Source of the DNA: Arenibacter sp. F26102
GTDB lineage: Bacteria > Bacteroidota > Bacteroidia > Flavobacteriales > Flavobacteriaceae
Assembly (NCBI RefSeq): GCF_023015865.1
Contig: NZ_JALKBC010000001.1
Span: 62,001-126,000, forward strand
Direction of reading: 5' to 3'
Length of the DNA: 64,000 bases
The position numbers and the translations under genes are program-made. The notes under the pieces are model-generated. The model was not told the DNA's origin, did not search any database, and worked only from the letters and a program-made list of their open reading frames with translations. How positions within the stretch are numbered: position 1 is the stretch's first letter; every line of letters starts with the position of its first letter. Below are positions 28,115 to 36,783 of this stretch, piece after piece.

Positions 28115-28690
28115 CTTAATAGCGTTTAATGTTGAACATTTATTTAATTACAGCTCAAAGATACAAGAAAATGAATGTTCATTTAGTTTATGATTGACTT
28201 TAACAAAACTATAGGTTTTAGGACTTTAGGTTGGCTACAAAAAAAGAATGTTGAATTTCATATTGAAATATTGTACAAGATTATCAAGGTTTATGGGTAC
28301 GGAATCCATTTCCTTATTAATTGCAAAGCAGGTAAGTTCAGGGTTATATTTTTCCATGGATGATGCCCTACATATGAAATGGAACCACCTCACGAAACCT
28401 CCTTATGGTGTTATGTGTCCCATTAATTCCAATACTTTTTTTAAACTAAGGAGTCGGTCACCAATAGTTTAACTATTATTAGCTGACCATTTTCCGTCCT
28501 TAACCGATTTATTAAGGCTTTTTATCTACCCTTATTCCAAGGCTGGCCACATATTTCAATAGGATAACCAACCAATGGGTTTAATTTGGAATAACAGTTA
28601 TGGTTAGGGCCCAATTTTGTAATGAAATGCTTCGGCAATCGACCAATTAATTCTAGGATTTTATTGTATGTTTATGAAATAACAAGAGTA
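28115..28690. other. Divergent intergenic region
   Basis: It contains the alcohol dehydrogenase promoter and operator-like palindromes (28128-28184) and an imperfect hairpin at 28456-28488. No plausible gene was seen; short open frames near 28248-28472 have no recognisable features. Confidence 0.5.
28128..28184 (-). promoter_or_regulatory. Alcohol dehydrogenase promoter with two operator-like palindromes
   Basis: On the minus strand the -7 box TATCTTTG is at 28156-28163. Upstream of it, at 28169-28184, lies AAATGAATGTTCATTT (AATGAA and TTCATT arms). Downstream, at 28128-28140, lies AATGTTGAACATT. Both contain the octamer TGAACATT in one orientation. Two palindromes on either side of a -7 box are typical of repressor operators. 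The regulator is unknown. Confidence 0.45.
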
Positions 28691-29395
28691 ATGCCCGAAA
28701 CCTTAAAAATATTTACAACGGCAATTTTGGTATTTGCCAATTCCTCCAGGGAAGAATTGAAGCATAAGGCCATCCCGAAGGGTAATGTATTGTTTAAAGG
28801 GTTAACGGAACATGCAATATGTACCGTAAAAAAGACAGGGCTGCCTTATTTTCTTCTGACTGAAAAGGAGCAATATGGAAATTCTTTTGGGGAAAGGTTC
28901 GTAAATGCAATCAATTCCATTTTTGATAAGGGATTTGATAATGTTATTACTATAGGGAACGATACGCCCCAACTAAAGGTCTCCGATATCCTGAAAGCTT
29001 CAGGATATTTAAGTGCAAATAAGTTTGTTTTGGGACCATCAAGGGACGGAGGTTTTTATTTAATGGGACTTAATAAATCCCAATTTGATGCTAGGGATTT
29101 TAAGGATTTACCTTGGAAAACAAATTCTCTCACCAAAAAAATCACTGAATTTATAGAAGTTTCGAATATTCAAATAATTCAACTTCGAACTTTGTTAGAT
29201 CTGGATAATAATACCGATCTAAAAAGGATTCTAGAGGGATTTAGGACTTATTCGTCAAAGATCTTTCATACCATAAAAACCATAATAATACCGATGAAAA
29301 GGTACTTCCATCATCGGAGCATATTCATAAACTTTTACTTTGTAAGCAATTATTTTAATAAGGGTTCCCCTTCCGGTTCTACCATCTTTTCTTAG
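28691..29395 (+). CDS. DUF2064-type (TIGR04282-like) glycosyltransferase of the arsenosugar cassette
   Basis: 234 residues from ATG 28691; a start at 28622 would add 23 non-conserved residues. Visible motifs are TAILVFANSSREE at the N-terminus, FGERFVNAINSIFDKGFDNVITIGND in the middle (the GT-A-like core, with a TIGND acidic motif) and VLGPSRDGGFYLMGL. These match the DUF2064 proteins that flavobacteria carry beside arsS; the related TIGR04282 family is annotated as an arsenosugar biosynthesis glycosyltransferase. This is the variant without the classical KTRL start. The C-terminal 50 or so residues are not conserved as far as I can tell. The peroxidase-like gene and arsS follow on the same strand. 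Confidence 0.75.
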   Translation: MPETLKIFTTAILVFANSSREELKHKAIPKGNVLFKGLTEHAICTVKKTGLPYFLLTEKEQYGNSFGERFVNAINSIFDKGFDNVITIGNDTPQLKVSDILKASGYLSANKFVLGPSRDGGFYLMGLNKSQFDARDFKDLPWKTNSLTKKITEFIEVSNIQIIQLRTLLDLDNNTDLKRILEGFRTYSSKIFHTIKTIIIPMKRYFHHRSIFINFYFVSNYFNKGSPSGSTIFS

Positions 29396-29596
29396 TTGAG
29401 GAAATCTATTTCCTAATCACTTTCGGCCTTATCGTTTAAAATTTTAATAACGGATTTTTAGATCTGTATTGTTACTTTCTATCCCGACTTAATACTGTTG
29501 TAACGGAAGTGGGCCTTTAAAACAATAAATCATAAATAATGGAAATTTATATAACATATGGTTTCCAAAAAATATAACTATAATAAAAAATATATA

Positions 29597-29932
29597 ATGG
29601 CAGATTCTTATTATGACCCAGCGGATTTACGCAAGTTTGGAAATATAACCGAATGGAGCGAGGAATTGGGAACCAAGTTCTTTGATTACTATGGAAAAGT
29701 ATTTGAGGAAGGTGCCCTTAGTGCTAGGGAGAAATCCCTTATAGCGCTTGCTGTAGCCCATGTTGTTAAGTGCCCTTATTGCATTGATGTCTATACAAAA
29801 GACGGTTTGCAAAAGGGGATAACCAAAGAGGAAATGATGGAAGCAGTACATGCTGGCGCGGCTATTGAAAGCGGTGCCACTTTGGTACATGGGGTTCAAA
29901 TGATGAATAAATATAAGAAGCTATCCATGTAG
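29597..29932 (+). CDS. Arsenosugar biosynthesis-associated peroxidase-like (carboxymuconolactone decarboxylase family) protein
   Basis: 111 residues from ATG 29597; an upstream in-frame start would add 13 low-complexity residues. It is an AhpD/CMD-like protein with a CPYC redox pair (Cys59 and Cys62) in AHVVKCPYCIDVYTK. The full-length match to the small AhpD-like family beside arsS (TIGR04169) includes LSAREKSLIALAVAH and HAGAAIESGATLVHG. It is thought to act with arsS in arsenosugar or arsenolipid synthesis; the exact chemistry is unproven. A palindrome overlaps its stop codon. Confidence 0.88.
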   Translation: MADSYYDPADLRKFGNITEWSEELGTKFFDYYGKVFEEGALSAREKSLIALAVAHVVKCPYCIDVYTKDGLQKGITKEEMMEAVHAGAAIESGATLVHGVQMMNKYKKLSM

Positions 29933-29948
29933 TACATGGAGCTTTCTT
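29915..29948 (+). terminator. Hairpin at the end of the peroxidase-like gene
   Basis: The perfect palindrome TCCATGTAGTACATGGA lies across the stop codon, with extra pairing between AAGCT and AGCTT outside it. The following tract is only weakly T-rich, so it may be an attenuator or mRNA-stability element within the cassette instead of a full terminator. Confidence 0.4.
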
Positions 29949-30063
29949 GATTAATGATATGCCTTATTTTGGGATGTGGATTTTTGGAAATGTGTGATCC
30001 GAAAATTTCAACTTTCTGTAATCTGCCCCAGATATGGCGTACTAATAACCGAATACGATTATA

Positions 30064-31119
30064 ATGGCAACAAAATCTTTAAAGGCAAGGCATGAAGCCC
30101 TTGTGATGGACAATAAACAAATGGAAATCCTTAATGGAGGGATTTTTGAAAATGGGGAGCTGCCCTATTTTAAGGATAAAATTGCCCAGACTGGGCAGTT
30201 TCCATTGCGTCCCAAAAAATTGGAAATTCTACAGATCAATGTAGGCTATATGTGCAACCAGGTTTGTGAACACTGCCATGTTGATGCCGGTCCGGACCGT
30301 AAGGAAATCATGACCAGGGAAACCATGGAAATGTGTTTGGAGGTTATCCGTAATACTGCGGCTCACACCTTGGATTTGACCGGCGGTGCTCCGGAAATGA
30401 ATCCGGATTTTAGGTGGTTTGTGGAAGAGGCAGCCAAAGCTGGAATAAAGGATTTTATTGTGCGCTCCAATCTGACCATCATTAGGGCGAACAAGAAATA
30501 TTATGATCTTCCCCAATTTTTTAAGAAACACAATATCCATGTGATTTCCTCCATGCCACACTACACTCGTGGAAAAACGGATAGACAGCGGGGAGAAGGA
30601 GTTTTTGATTTGTCTATTACAGCACTTCAGGAGTTAAATGCGGTTGGATATGGTATGCCGGACAGTTCCTTAAGATTGGATCTCGTATATAATCCATCCG
30701 GGGCCTTTTTGCCAGGAGATCAGGTGGCAATGGAGCGCGACTTTAAAAAGGCGCTTAAGGAAGATTTTGGGATTAATTTTCACAACCTTTTTTCCATTAC
30801 AAATTTACCCATAGCCCGTTTTTTGGATTATTTGATAGCTTCGGGGAATTATGAAGATTATATGTATTCCTTAGTGGAGGCCTATAATCCTTCGGCCGTA
30901 GCCAACGTAATGTGCACCAATACCATTTCAGTGAGTTGGGATGGATGGCTTTACGATTGCGACTTCAATCAGATGTTGGGATTAAAAGTGGCCAGTAAAA
31001 TTAAACACATTAAGGATTACAATGAAGATATTCTAAATGACAGGAACATTATAATTTCACAACATTGTTATGGATGTACGGCAGGGGCGGGGAGCAGCTG
31101 CCAAGGTTCCGTTACTTAG
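30064..31119 (+). CDS. arsS: Arsenosugar biosynthesis radical SAM protein ArsS
   Basis: 351 residues. The radical SAM cluster motif is CNQVCEHC (Cys64, Cys68, Cys71), with the family-specific CHVDAGPDRKE right after it. The C-terminal part carries the DUF3641/SPASM-like Cys pattern CYGCTAGAGSSCQG, and other signatures such as LDLTGGAPEMNPDFRW and HYTRGKTDRQRGEGVF are present. ArsS-type enzymes are proposed to attach a deoxyadenosyl group to dimethylarsenite as the first step to arsenosugars. It is downstream of the DUF2064 and peroxidase-like genes; the methyltransferase ArsM that would make the methylated substrate is not in the window. Confidence 0.93.
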   Translation: MATKSLKARHEALVMDNKQMEILNGGIFENGELPYFKDKIAQTGQFPLRPKKLEILQINVGYMCNQVCEHCHVDAGPDRKEIMTRETMEMCLEVIRNTAAHTLDLTGGAPEMNPDFRWFVEEAAKAGIKDFIVRSNLTIIRANKKYYDLPQFFKKHNIHVISSMPHYTRGKTDRQRGEGVFDLSITALQELNAVGYGMPDSSLRLDLVYNPSGAFLPGDQVAMERDFKKALKEDFGINFHNLFSITNLPIARFLDYLIASGNYEDYMYSLVEAYNPSAVANVMCTNTISVSWDGWLYDCDFNQMLGLKVASKIKHIKDYNEDILNDRNIIISQHCYGCTAGAGSSCQGSVT

Positions 31120-31293
31120 AATCTTTTGCATTTTTCTGATTAAAAGTTAGATGATAAATTGGAAAATAAATGGACCATTCGGTTTGTAGCGGATAAAGAT
31201 TGTCGTTAAGATTGCTTTTTTTGTGTATTTTATCGATTTAAAGTTATTTTTAGCTTTACTTTTTAAATAAAAGACCAAAATTAGAGTTAGGGT

Positions 31294-31313
31294 AACAGAC
31301 TTATAGGTCTGTT
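31294..31313. promoter_or_regulatory. Operator-like palindrome upstream of the TetR gene
   Basis: AACAGACTTATAGGTCTGTT, a 20-bp inverted repeat with one mismatched pair, 18 bp before the TetR start. AGAC/GTCT dyads of this size are typical TetR-family operators, so autoregulation is likely. Confidence 0.6.
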
Positions 31314-31331
31314 TATAGAAAACCAAATCTT

Positions 31332-31946
31332 ATGGACAAACAATTAAAGCGCATGGCAACCATGCAGCGCATACAAACTACCGGCTTGGAGATTTTTTAT
31401 CAAAAGGGCTATCATAATACCAGCATTGACGATATTTTAAAGGAACTCTCCCTTTCTAAAGGTGCGTTTTACTACCATTTTCAATCCAAGGAAGAATTCT
31501 TTATCAGTATTGTGCAAAACCTTTTATTCAGAAAGGTCTATAGCAGTCTAATAGAACCTATAGAGGGCGAAGAAGACCCATTGAACAAGATTGCTGCTTG
31601 TTTTGATAATGCATTGGAAACAGCAGAGCACAATTTTCTGGATTACGGATTCGTTCTGAGTAATTTCATTACTGAATTTAATGGGAAGAACCCGGATATC
31701 ATGAATTATCTTCAGGACATTTTAAAAGTGTGGGAAGTAAATTTGGTTACTGCCCTACAGAAGGGAAAAACGGACGGGTATGTAAACAGGCATGTAGATA
31801 GCGAAGCCGTGGCCACTTATTTAATATCATCCTATATTGGTATTCGTACTTTAATGGTTGAAGGAAATGGTAAAATGTTACGCTATAATTATATTCAACA
31901 GCTTAGGCATTACTTTAAATTAATAGAGCACAAGGAGCCGGCATAG
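31332..31946 (+). CDS. TetR/AcrR-family transcriptional regulator
   Basis: 204 residues. The N-terminal helix-turn-helix covers about residues 10-55: GLEIFYQKGYHNTSIDDILK then LSLSKGAFYYHFQSKEEFF, the classical TetR signature. The C-terminal part is an all-helical ligand and dimer domain with no residue pattern that reveals the ligand. A palindromic operator lies just upstream. Its targets are unknown; candidates are itself, the arsenosugar cassette upstream (212 bp gap, same strand) or genes elsewhere. Confidence 0.92.
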   Translation: MDKQLKRMATMQRIQTTGLEIFYQKGYHNTSIDDILKELSLSKGAFYYHFQSKEEFFISIVQNLLFRKVYSSLIEPIEGEEDPLNKIAACFDNALETAEHNFLDYGFVLSNFITEFNGKNPDIMNYLQDILKVWEVNLVTALQKGKTDGYVNRHVDSEAVATYLISSYIGIRTLMVEGNGKMLRYNYIQQLRHYFKLIEHKEPA

Positions 31947-32096
31947 TTTGGTGTTTTTTCAAATCCCGCTTCAATTGTTTCCGGACAACTTACTTTAAGA
32001 AGGTTGGCTTAGGGAATATAAACTGTGGAACCTTTCTTTAGTTTTATTTGTGACTTCTGTGTCGATGCTAAATGACACCAGAAGTTCAATTTTTTG

Positions 32097-33212
32097 CTAC
32101 TTTTTTAATATTTCCTCAATTTTTAAAACAACATCCTCTGGAGAAATGGTGCGCATTGCATTTTCATATCCAGGAGGGTATTTGTTTCCATAAACTGAGG
32201 TTGGAATCAAAGGATATTGTTTCCTATCTGCCAACATTGCATTATTGGAATTTTGTCCAAAGGGATAAAATCCGGCATAAGGATGGGTAACTCCCCAAAG
32301 CGTTATTGTAGGCACTTCAAACAAGGCCGCTAAATGTGCATTTCCACTATCCATAGCAACCATTAAATCCAGTTGGGAAATTAAGGCCAATTCTTCCTGG
32401 AATGGTAATTTGCCCACCAGATTAATACAGTTACTGAATTTGGTATCCCATTTTTCCAGTTGTTCCTGTTCGTTTTTTCCGCCTCCAAACAGAAGTATTT
32501 TGTGTAGATCGGTTTTATTCAGTGCATCCACTACTTTTTCCATCAGATCCAGGGGGTACATTTTGCCGTCGAAAGCGGCAAAAGGAGCTATGCCGATCCA
32601 TGTTTTTTCTTTGCCATCCACCAATTGACTTGTAGCAGGTGCAATATATCTTTTAGGAAGTACTGGGGCTGTTTGTAAATCTACGGGCATTCCTAGTTTT
32701 CCAAAAACATCCGCATAACGCTGGTGGGTAGTTTTAAGCTGTCGAAATTCCTTTGAGCGCAAAGCAGTTAAGGCTTTTTTTTCTGCCCGGCCCTTGTCTA
32801 TCTGAACAAAGGGTGTAGCCCCAAACTTAAAATACCTTTTTAGAATGTTACTGCGCAATACATTGTGCAAATCGGCAACTGCATCTATGTTTAAGTCTTT
32901 AAGTTCCTTAAATAGCTTCCAAAGCCCAAATACGCCTTTGTGCCTACCCTTTACATCCGCTTCGTAAATGCTAACGTTATCAAGGTCGAGAAAAATAGGT
33001 TTGAAGAAACTTCTGGTCAGTACAGTAACTTTTAATCCTGGATATTGCTTAACCAAGGCGGATAGGACAGGAACGGTCATAGCCACATCGCCCATTGCCG
33101 ATAAACGAATGACCAGAATATGCTTTTTTTGGTCAGGATTAAGGAGAGTTGACTTAGTTACATCCCTTACTTTCCCCTCGGCATCCTTTGAAATACTTTT
33201 CTCGTTTACCAT
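32097..33212 (-). CDS. Glycosyltransferase family 9 (heptosyltransferase-like)
   Basis: 371 residues from ATG 33212. After a short N-terminal extension the GT-B fold starts with HILVIRLSAMGDVAMTVPVLSAL, the GT9 signature, and the C-terminal domain has WIGIAPFAAF near the donor site and MDSGNAHLAALFEVPTITLWG, also typical. GT9 enzymes usually transfer ADP-activated heptoses in LPS-core synthesis. No heptose genes are nearby, so the donor is uncertain. It lies 46 bp after the DUF4254 gene and is probably co-transcribed with it. Confidence 0.9.
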   Translation of the reverse strand: MVNEKSISKDAEGKVRDVTKSTLLNPDQKKHILVIRLSAMGDVAMTVPVLSALVKQYPGLKVTVLTRSFFKPIFLDLDNVSIYEADVKGRHKGVFGLWKLFKELKDLNIDAVADLHNVLRSNILKRYFKFGATPFVQIDKGRAEKKALTALRSKEFRQLKTTHQRYADVFGKLGMPVDLQTAPVLPKRYIAPATSQLVDGKEKTWIGIAPFAAFDGKMYPLDLMEKVVDALNKTDLHKILLFGGGKNEQEQLEKWDTKFSNCINLVGKLPFQEELALISQLDLMVAMDSGNAHLAALFEVPTITLWGVTHPYAGFYPFGQNSNNAMLADRKQYPLIPTSVYGNKYPPGYENAMRTISPEDVVLKIEEILKK

Positions 33213-33258
33213 CAATTGTTTAGTTGCAGGGCTAAGATAAGCTTTTCATTATTTGGAT

Positions 33259-33861
33259 TCAGGGCGCTTTACGAAGAACAGGGTTAAGTTCGTTGTCATT
33301 GTACATTTTCATCTGCTTATAGACTTTCATGTATTTCTTGCCAGATTCAATATCCAGTAATAATTGATCTATAGCGGAACATAGATCTTTCTTTTGTTCC
33401 AATAATATGTTAAGCTTGGTGCTGCATTTTTGAATATGATCTTGGGTGGCGTCCTTTCGATCTACCTCCTGCTGCATGTGATATATCTTTAAAGCCAAAA
33501 TGGATAGTCGGTCTATGGCCCATGCCGGACTTTCCGTATTAATGGTAGCATTTTCTTTTTTTTCTACCGATTGGTATTTATTTAGAAAGTAACTATCAAT
33601 AAATTCAACCAAATCTGTTCTATCCTGGTTGCTGGAGTCGATTTTTCTTTTGAGTTGAAGTGCTGCAACCGGTTCAATATTAGGGTCCCTGATAATATCT
33701 TCATAATGCCATTGCACGGTATCTATCCAATTTTTACGATATAACAGGTGGGCAATATCTTCTTTTGAAAATGGATTGCTGAAAGATTGGGACACATCGT
33801 CCAATAGATGATATTTTTCTATGCTTTCTTCAAATATTTTATAGGCAAAATCACTGAACAT
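33259..33861 (-). CDS. DUF4254 family protein
   Basis: 200 residues, soluble and mostly helical, with a Trp/His-containing motif RKNWIDTVQWHYEDIIRDP near residues 43-61 and LQLKRKIDSSNQDRTDLVEFID, the DUF4254 signature of Bacteroidota. Function unknown. It is next to, and likely co-transcribed with, the GT9 gene; DUF4254 genes are commonly beside GT9 genes, suggesting a role in surface glycan or LPS-core work (inference). A TATCTTTG sequence on the minus strand at 33880-33887 is a plausible -7 box, 18 bp upstream. Confidence 0.85.
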   Translation of the reverse strand: MFSDFAYKIFEESIEKYHLLDDVSQSFSNPFSKEDIAHLLYRKNWIDTVQWHYEDIIRDPNIEPVAALQLKRKIDSSNQDRTDLVEFIDSYFLNKYQSVEKKENATINTESPAWAIDRLSILALKIYHMQQEVDRKDATQDHIQKCSTKLNILLEQKKDLCSAIDQLLLDIESGKKYMKVYKQMKMYNDNELNPVLRKAP

Positions 33862-34031
33862 AACGACAATATTTTAAGACAAAGATACCGTTTATTTAAA
33901 AAACACATTTTATTTATTTGGAAGCTATTTTGTGGGTTGAAGACCTAACAATTTTATGATGTACTCAGCAATAGAGCAAGTTTTGAAAGTTATTGGTTAA
34001 GAAACTTAGGTTACATTAACAGATAGCCTTT

Positions 34032-34970
34032 CTATTTCATAATGATGTTGGTCAGAAGTACAATAAAAGGAACAATTACGGATGCCATTAGTACTATTTC
34101 CCTGATACTATCTTTTTTGATGGATTGGACATAGGTGGTAATAAATACTACTGCGGGAAAGAAGGTAATAAGAATGGGGTGTGTATCCGGGGAAGACTTA
34201 AGCACTTTTACCAACAATCCAATAAGGAATAGAACCAGAACCAGACGCATAGTCACCAATTTACCTACCCCAACGTTACCCAATTTTAGAAATGCCAAAA
34301 AGCCGCAGAGTAAAGCGGTAAAAACATAGAGAAACAAAAGGGTGCTATTGCTCCAATCGTAAAAATAAACGGCATTGAACTTAAAATCGAAAAAATAATG
34401 ATCCCATAAAAAGTCCATATTATTGCTCAGCACCAGAACAGCCAACATAATGAGGAACATAGCTATAATTGCCGCAAAGGGAACCAGCCAATTTCTAATA
34501 TTTTTTGGATCATAAAAGTATATGGCAATGACAACCATTATAAGGTATAAAATTGCCCAGTCGTAAAACAAACTGGCAATCAATATCCAAAAGGTGGCAT
34601 CAAAAATTTTTAGTTTAATATTTTTTAGAGACCGGAAACTTAGTATACGACGAATGGCAAGCAACAAAAAAAAGCTGCATAGTATGGCGTTGGAATCGGT
34701 CAATACTTCCGGGAACAGTACCATCAGCAAGGTATAAAATAGGATGGCCAATGAATTTCCGCCCGTTATCTTATTTCTTAATGTAATAAAATTAACTACA
34801 AAAATGCTAAAGGATAAAAATCCTAAAATTGCTGTTTGCCCCAATATTTGTTCTGGTGAATACGATTTTTGGAACAGGAAAAAGTGCACAAACCAATAGA
34901 AGAAAAATAGAAATACCACAAGTATTATATAATTTATTGGTTTTGTTCTTCCAAAAATGCTTGAAATCAT
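34032..34970 (-). CDS. DUF6427 family polytopic membrane protein
   Basis: 312 residues with about nine to ten hydrophobic helices. The start MISSIFGRTKPINYIILVVF and LFYDWAILYLIMVVIAIYFYDPKNIRNW are recognisable in the flavobacterial DUF6427 family. Function unknown; the topology is compatible with a transporter or membrane transferase. It is divergent from the DUF6341 gene, and the two are often neighbours in flavobacteria as I recall. Its 5' end overlaps the promoter of that divergent gene. Confidence 0.8.
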   Translation of the reverse strand: MISSIFGRTKPINYIILVVFLFFFYWFVHFFLFQKSYSPEQILGQTAILGFLSFSIFVVNFITLRNKITGGNSLAILFYTLLMVLFPEVLTDSNAILCSFFLLLAIRRILSFRSLKNIKLKIFDATFWILIASLFYDWAILYLIMVVIAIYFYDPKNIRNWLVPFAAIIAMFLIMLAVLVLSNNMDFLWDHYFFDFKFNAVYFYDWSNSTLLFLYVFTALLCGFLAFLKLGNVGVGKLVTMRLVLVLFLIGLLVKVLKSSPDTHPILITFFPAVVFITTYVQSIKKDSIREIVLMASVIVPFIVLLTNIIMK

Positions 34971-34990
34971 CCTAGGTTTTTATATTTTTG
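34961..34990 (+). promoter_or_regulatory. Promoter of the DUF6341 gene (TTG-N19-TATTTTTG)
   Basis: TTG at 34961-34963 and TATTTTTG at 34983-34990 are separated by exactly 19 bp, a full match to the Bacteroidota sigma consensus. The -7 box lies 19 bp upstream of the ATG at 35010. Confidence 0.7.
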
Positions 34991-35009
34991 CATGGTAAAT
35001 ATAATTAAG

Positions 35010-35231
35010 ATGGATTCATTTTTTTACGGTATTGAAGATTTATTTGTGAATGTGCTTTTCGCACCTTTCGACGCTTTGCGTAGTATGGAGAATTGGTGGG
35101 CGGCAAATACATTGAATTGGATTTTAATGCTTATCGGCGCTGCCGCCTTTGTATATTGGATGTTGGAGTTGAAAAAATACAACGATAGCGGCGAGGAAGA
35201 CAAGGACGCAACTGCACACTCTTACCTTTAA
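35010..35231 (+). CDS. DUF6341-like small membrane protein
   Basis: 73 residues from ATG 35010; an in-frame ATG at 34992 lies almost on the expected transcription start and is less likely. Residues about 28-50 form a single membrane helix (NTLNWILMLIGAAAFVYWML), followed by an acidic tail (DSGEEDKDATAHSYL). The FFYGIEDLF and FAPFDALR motifs match the flavobacterial DUF6341 family of unknown function. It has its own promoter and a strong terminator. Confidence 0.8.
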   Translation: MDSFFYGIEDLFVNVLFAPFDALRSMENWWAANTLNWILMLIGAAAFVYWMLELKKYNDSGEEDKDATAHSYL

Positions 35232-35318
35232 TCGTTTTTCGGATTTCGGTTTGGATTAAGGCTTCTTTTTTGAAGCTGTGGTTTTACTTAAGCTTTATTT
35301 AAGGATAATGAATAATAT

Positions 35319-35350
35319 AAAAAATGGATAGCAAACGCTATCCATTTTTT
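35319..35350. terminator. Bidirectional terminator before convergent purD
   Basis: A perfect 14-bp stem, AAAAAATGGATAGC with GCTATCCATTTTTT, and a 4-nt loop, between the DUF6341 gene and purD. Confidence 0.92.
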
Positions 35351-35388
35351 AGTTTTTGTCCTAAGCCGACCTATTTGCTGTAAAACTT

Positions 35389-36663
35389 TTACTTAAGATC
35401 GAATCCTAGGTCTTTGCGATAATACATTTTATCGAATTGTAGTTTTTCAATGTTTTTATAGGATTTTTTTAGCGCCTCGTTGAAGTTGGAGCCGTATGCG
35501 GTAACCGCCAAAACCCTGCCTCCATTGGTCAAGACCTTGCCGTCTATTAATTCGGTGCCGGCATGGAATACAACGGCATCTTCAATTTTGTCAAAGCCGG
35601 TTATTTCCATTCCTTTTTTATAGGCCTCTGGATAGCCCCCGGATACAGCCATAACCGTGGTAGCAGTGCGCTCATCTATTTCTAGGTCAATACTGTCCAA
35701 GGTTTGGTTTGCCACAGCTTCAAAAACCGCAACCAAATCGTTCTTTATTCTTGGTATTACCACTTCGGTCTCCGGATCGCCCAATCGTACGTTGTATTCA
35801 ATTACTTTTGGTTCGTCCCCAACTTTTATCAATCCGATAAATACAAATCCCTTGTATGGCAGATTATCTAATTTAAAGCCTTCTACGGTAGGTTTTACGA
35901 TGCGCTCAAGTACTTTTGCCATAAAGGTTTTATCTGCGAAAGGAACAGGGGAAATGGCCCCCATACCACCAGTATTCAATCCGGTATCCCCTTCACCAAT
36001 TCTTTTATAGTCCTTTGCCGTCGGTAAGACCTTAAATCCTTTTCCGTCGGTAAGTACAAAACAGCTCAGTTCAATTCCGTCCAAAAATTCCTCAATGACC
36101 ACAGTAGTACTGGCAGCCCCAAATTTGGAGTCGATCAACATCGTTTTCAGTTCGTCCTTGGCTTCTTGCAGCTCATTCAGAATCAAAACCCCTTTACCAG
36201 CGGCCAATCCGTCGGCCTTAAGTACATAAGGCGGTTTTAAGGTTTCTAAAAAGGCATATCCCTTTTCCAAGGTTTCAGCCGTAAAACTTTCATAGGCCGC
36301 TGTTGGAATGTTGTGCCTCATCATAAATTCCTTGGCAAATTGCTTGCTTCCTTCCAAAGTGGCAGCTGCTTTTTGAGGACCAATTACAGGGATGTTTTTT
36401 AAGGCATTATCATTAAGAAAAAAATCGTGCACCCCATTGACCAGGGGGTCTTCAGGGCCTACAATAACCATATGGACTTTTTCAGAGAGCACACATTTTT
36501 TAATGGCTTCAAAATCGTTTACACCTATGGGTACATTTTTCGCTATGGTTGCGGTTCCCGCATTGCCGGGAGCCACATAAAGATTTTTAAGTTTTGCACT
36601 TTGTTTTAATTTCCAAGCTAAGGTATGTTCGCGCCCACCGGCACCAAGGATCAAGATATTCAT
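35389..36663 (-). CDS. purD: Phosphoribosylamine--glycine ligase
   Basis: 424 residues from ATG 36663 (MNILILGAGGREHTLAWKL); the upstream in-frame codon at 36681 overlaps the probable promoter. The N-terminal GGREH motif, the ATP-grasp domain (AAGKGVLIL, VIEEFLDGIELSCFVL, NTGGMGAISPVPF) and EYNVRLGDPETEVV are all typical of PurD. It catalyses the second step of purine synthesis in the cytoplasm, joining glycine to phosphoribosylamine using ATP. No other purine gene is nearby. It is monocistronic: a -7 box lies upstream, and the terminator at 35319-35350 is shared with the convergent gene. Confidence 0.97.
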   Translation of the reverse strand: MNILILGAGGREHTLAWKLKQSAKLKNLYVAPGNAGTATIAKNVPIGVNDFEAIKKCVLSEKVHMVIVGPEDPLVNGVHDFFLNDNALKNIPVIGPQKAAATLEGSKQFAKEFMMRHNIPTAAYESFTAETLEKGYAFLETLKPPYVLKADGLAAGKGVLILNELQEAKDELKTMLIDSKFGAASTTVVIEEFLDGIELSCFVLTDGKGFKVLPTAKDYKRIGEGDTGLNTGGMGAISPVPFADKTFMAKVLERIVKPTVEGFKLDNLPYKGFVFIGLIKVGDEPKVIEYNVRLGDPETEVVIPRIKNDLVAVFEAVANQTLDSIDLEIDERTATTVMAVSGGYPEAYKKGMEITGFDKIEDAVVFHAGTELIDGKVLTNGGRVLAVTAYGSNFNEALKKSYKNIEKLQFDKMYYRKDLGFDLK

Positions 36664-36678
36664 TATAAAAAATTTCCC

Positions 36679-36686
36679 CAAAAATA
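36679..36686 (-). promoter_or_regulatory. Putative -7 box of purD (TATTTTTG)
   Basis: An exact TAnnTTTG match on the minus strand, 15 bp upstream of the purD ATG. No TTG was found at the standard distance. Confidence 0.45.
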
Positions 36687-36753
36687 CGGTTTGAAATGGA
36701 TATTGAACATACTTAAGGCAAAATATAAATATATTTCAGGGATAATATTAAAT

Positions 36754-36779
36754 AAAAAACCCACCTATAAGGGTGGGTC
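36754..36779 (-). terminator. Terminator of the polysaccharide cluster
   Basis: On the minus strand, ACCCACC and GGTGGGT form the stem with a loop of about 6 nt, followed by TTTTTT. It lies directly after the last gene of the cluster. Confidence 0.88.
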
Positions 36780-36783
36780 AGTT

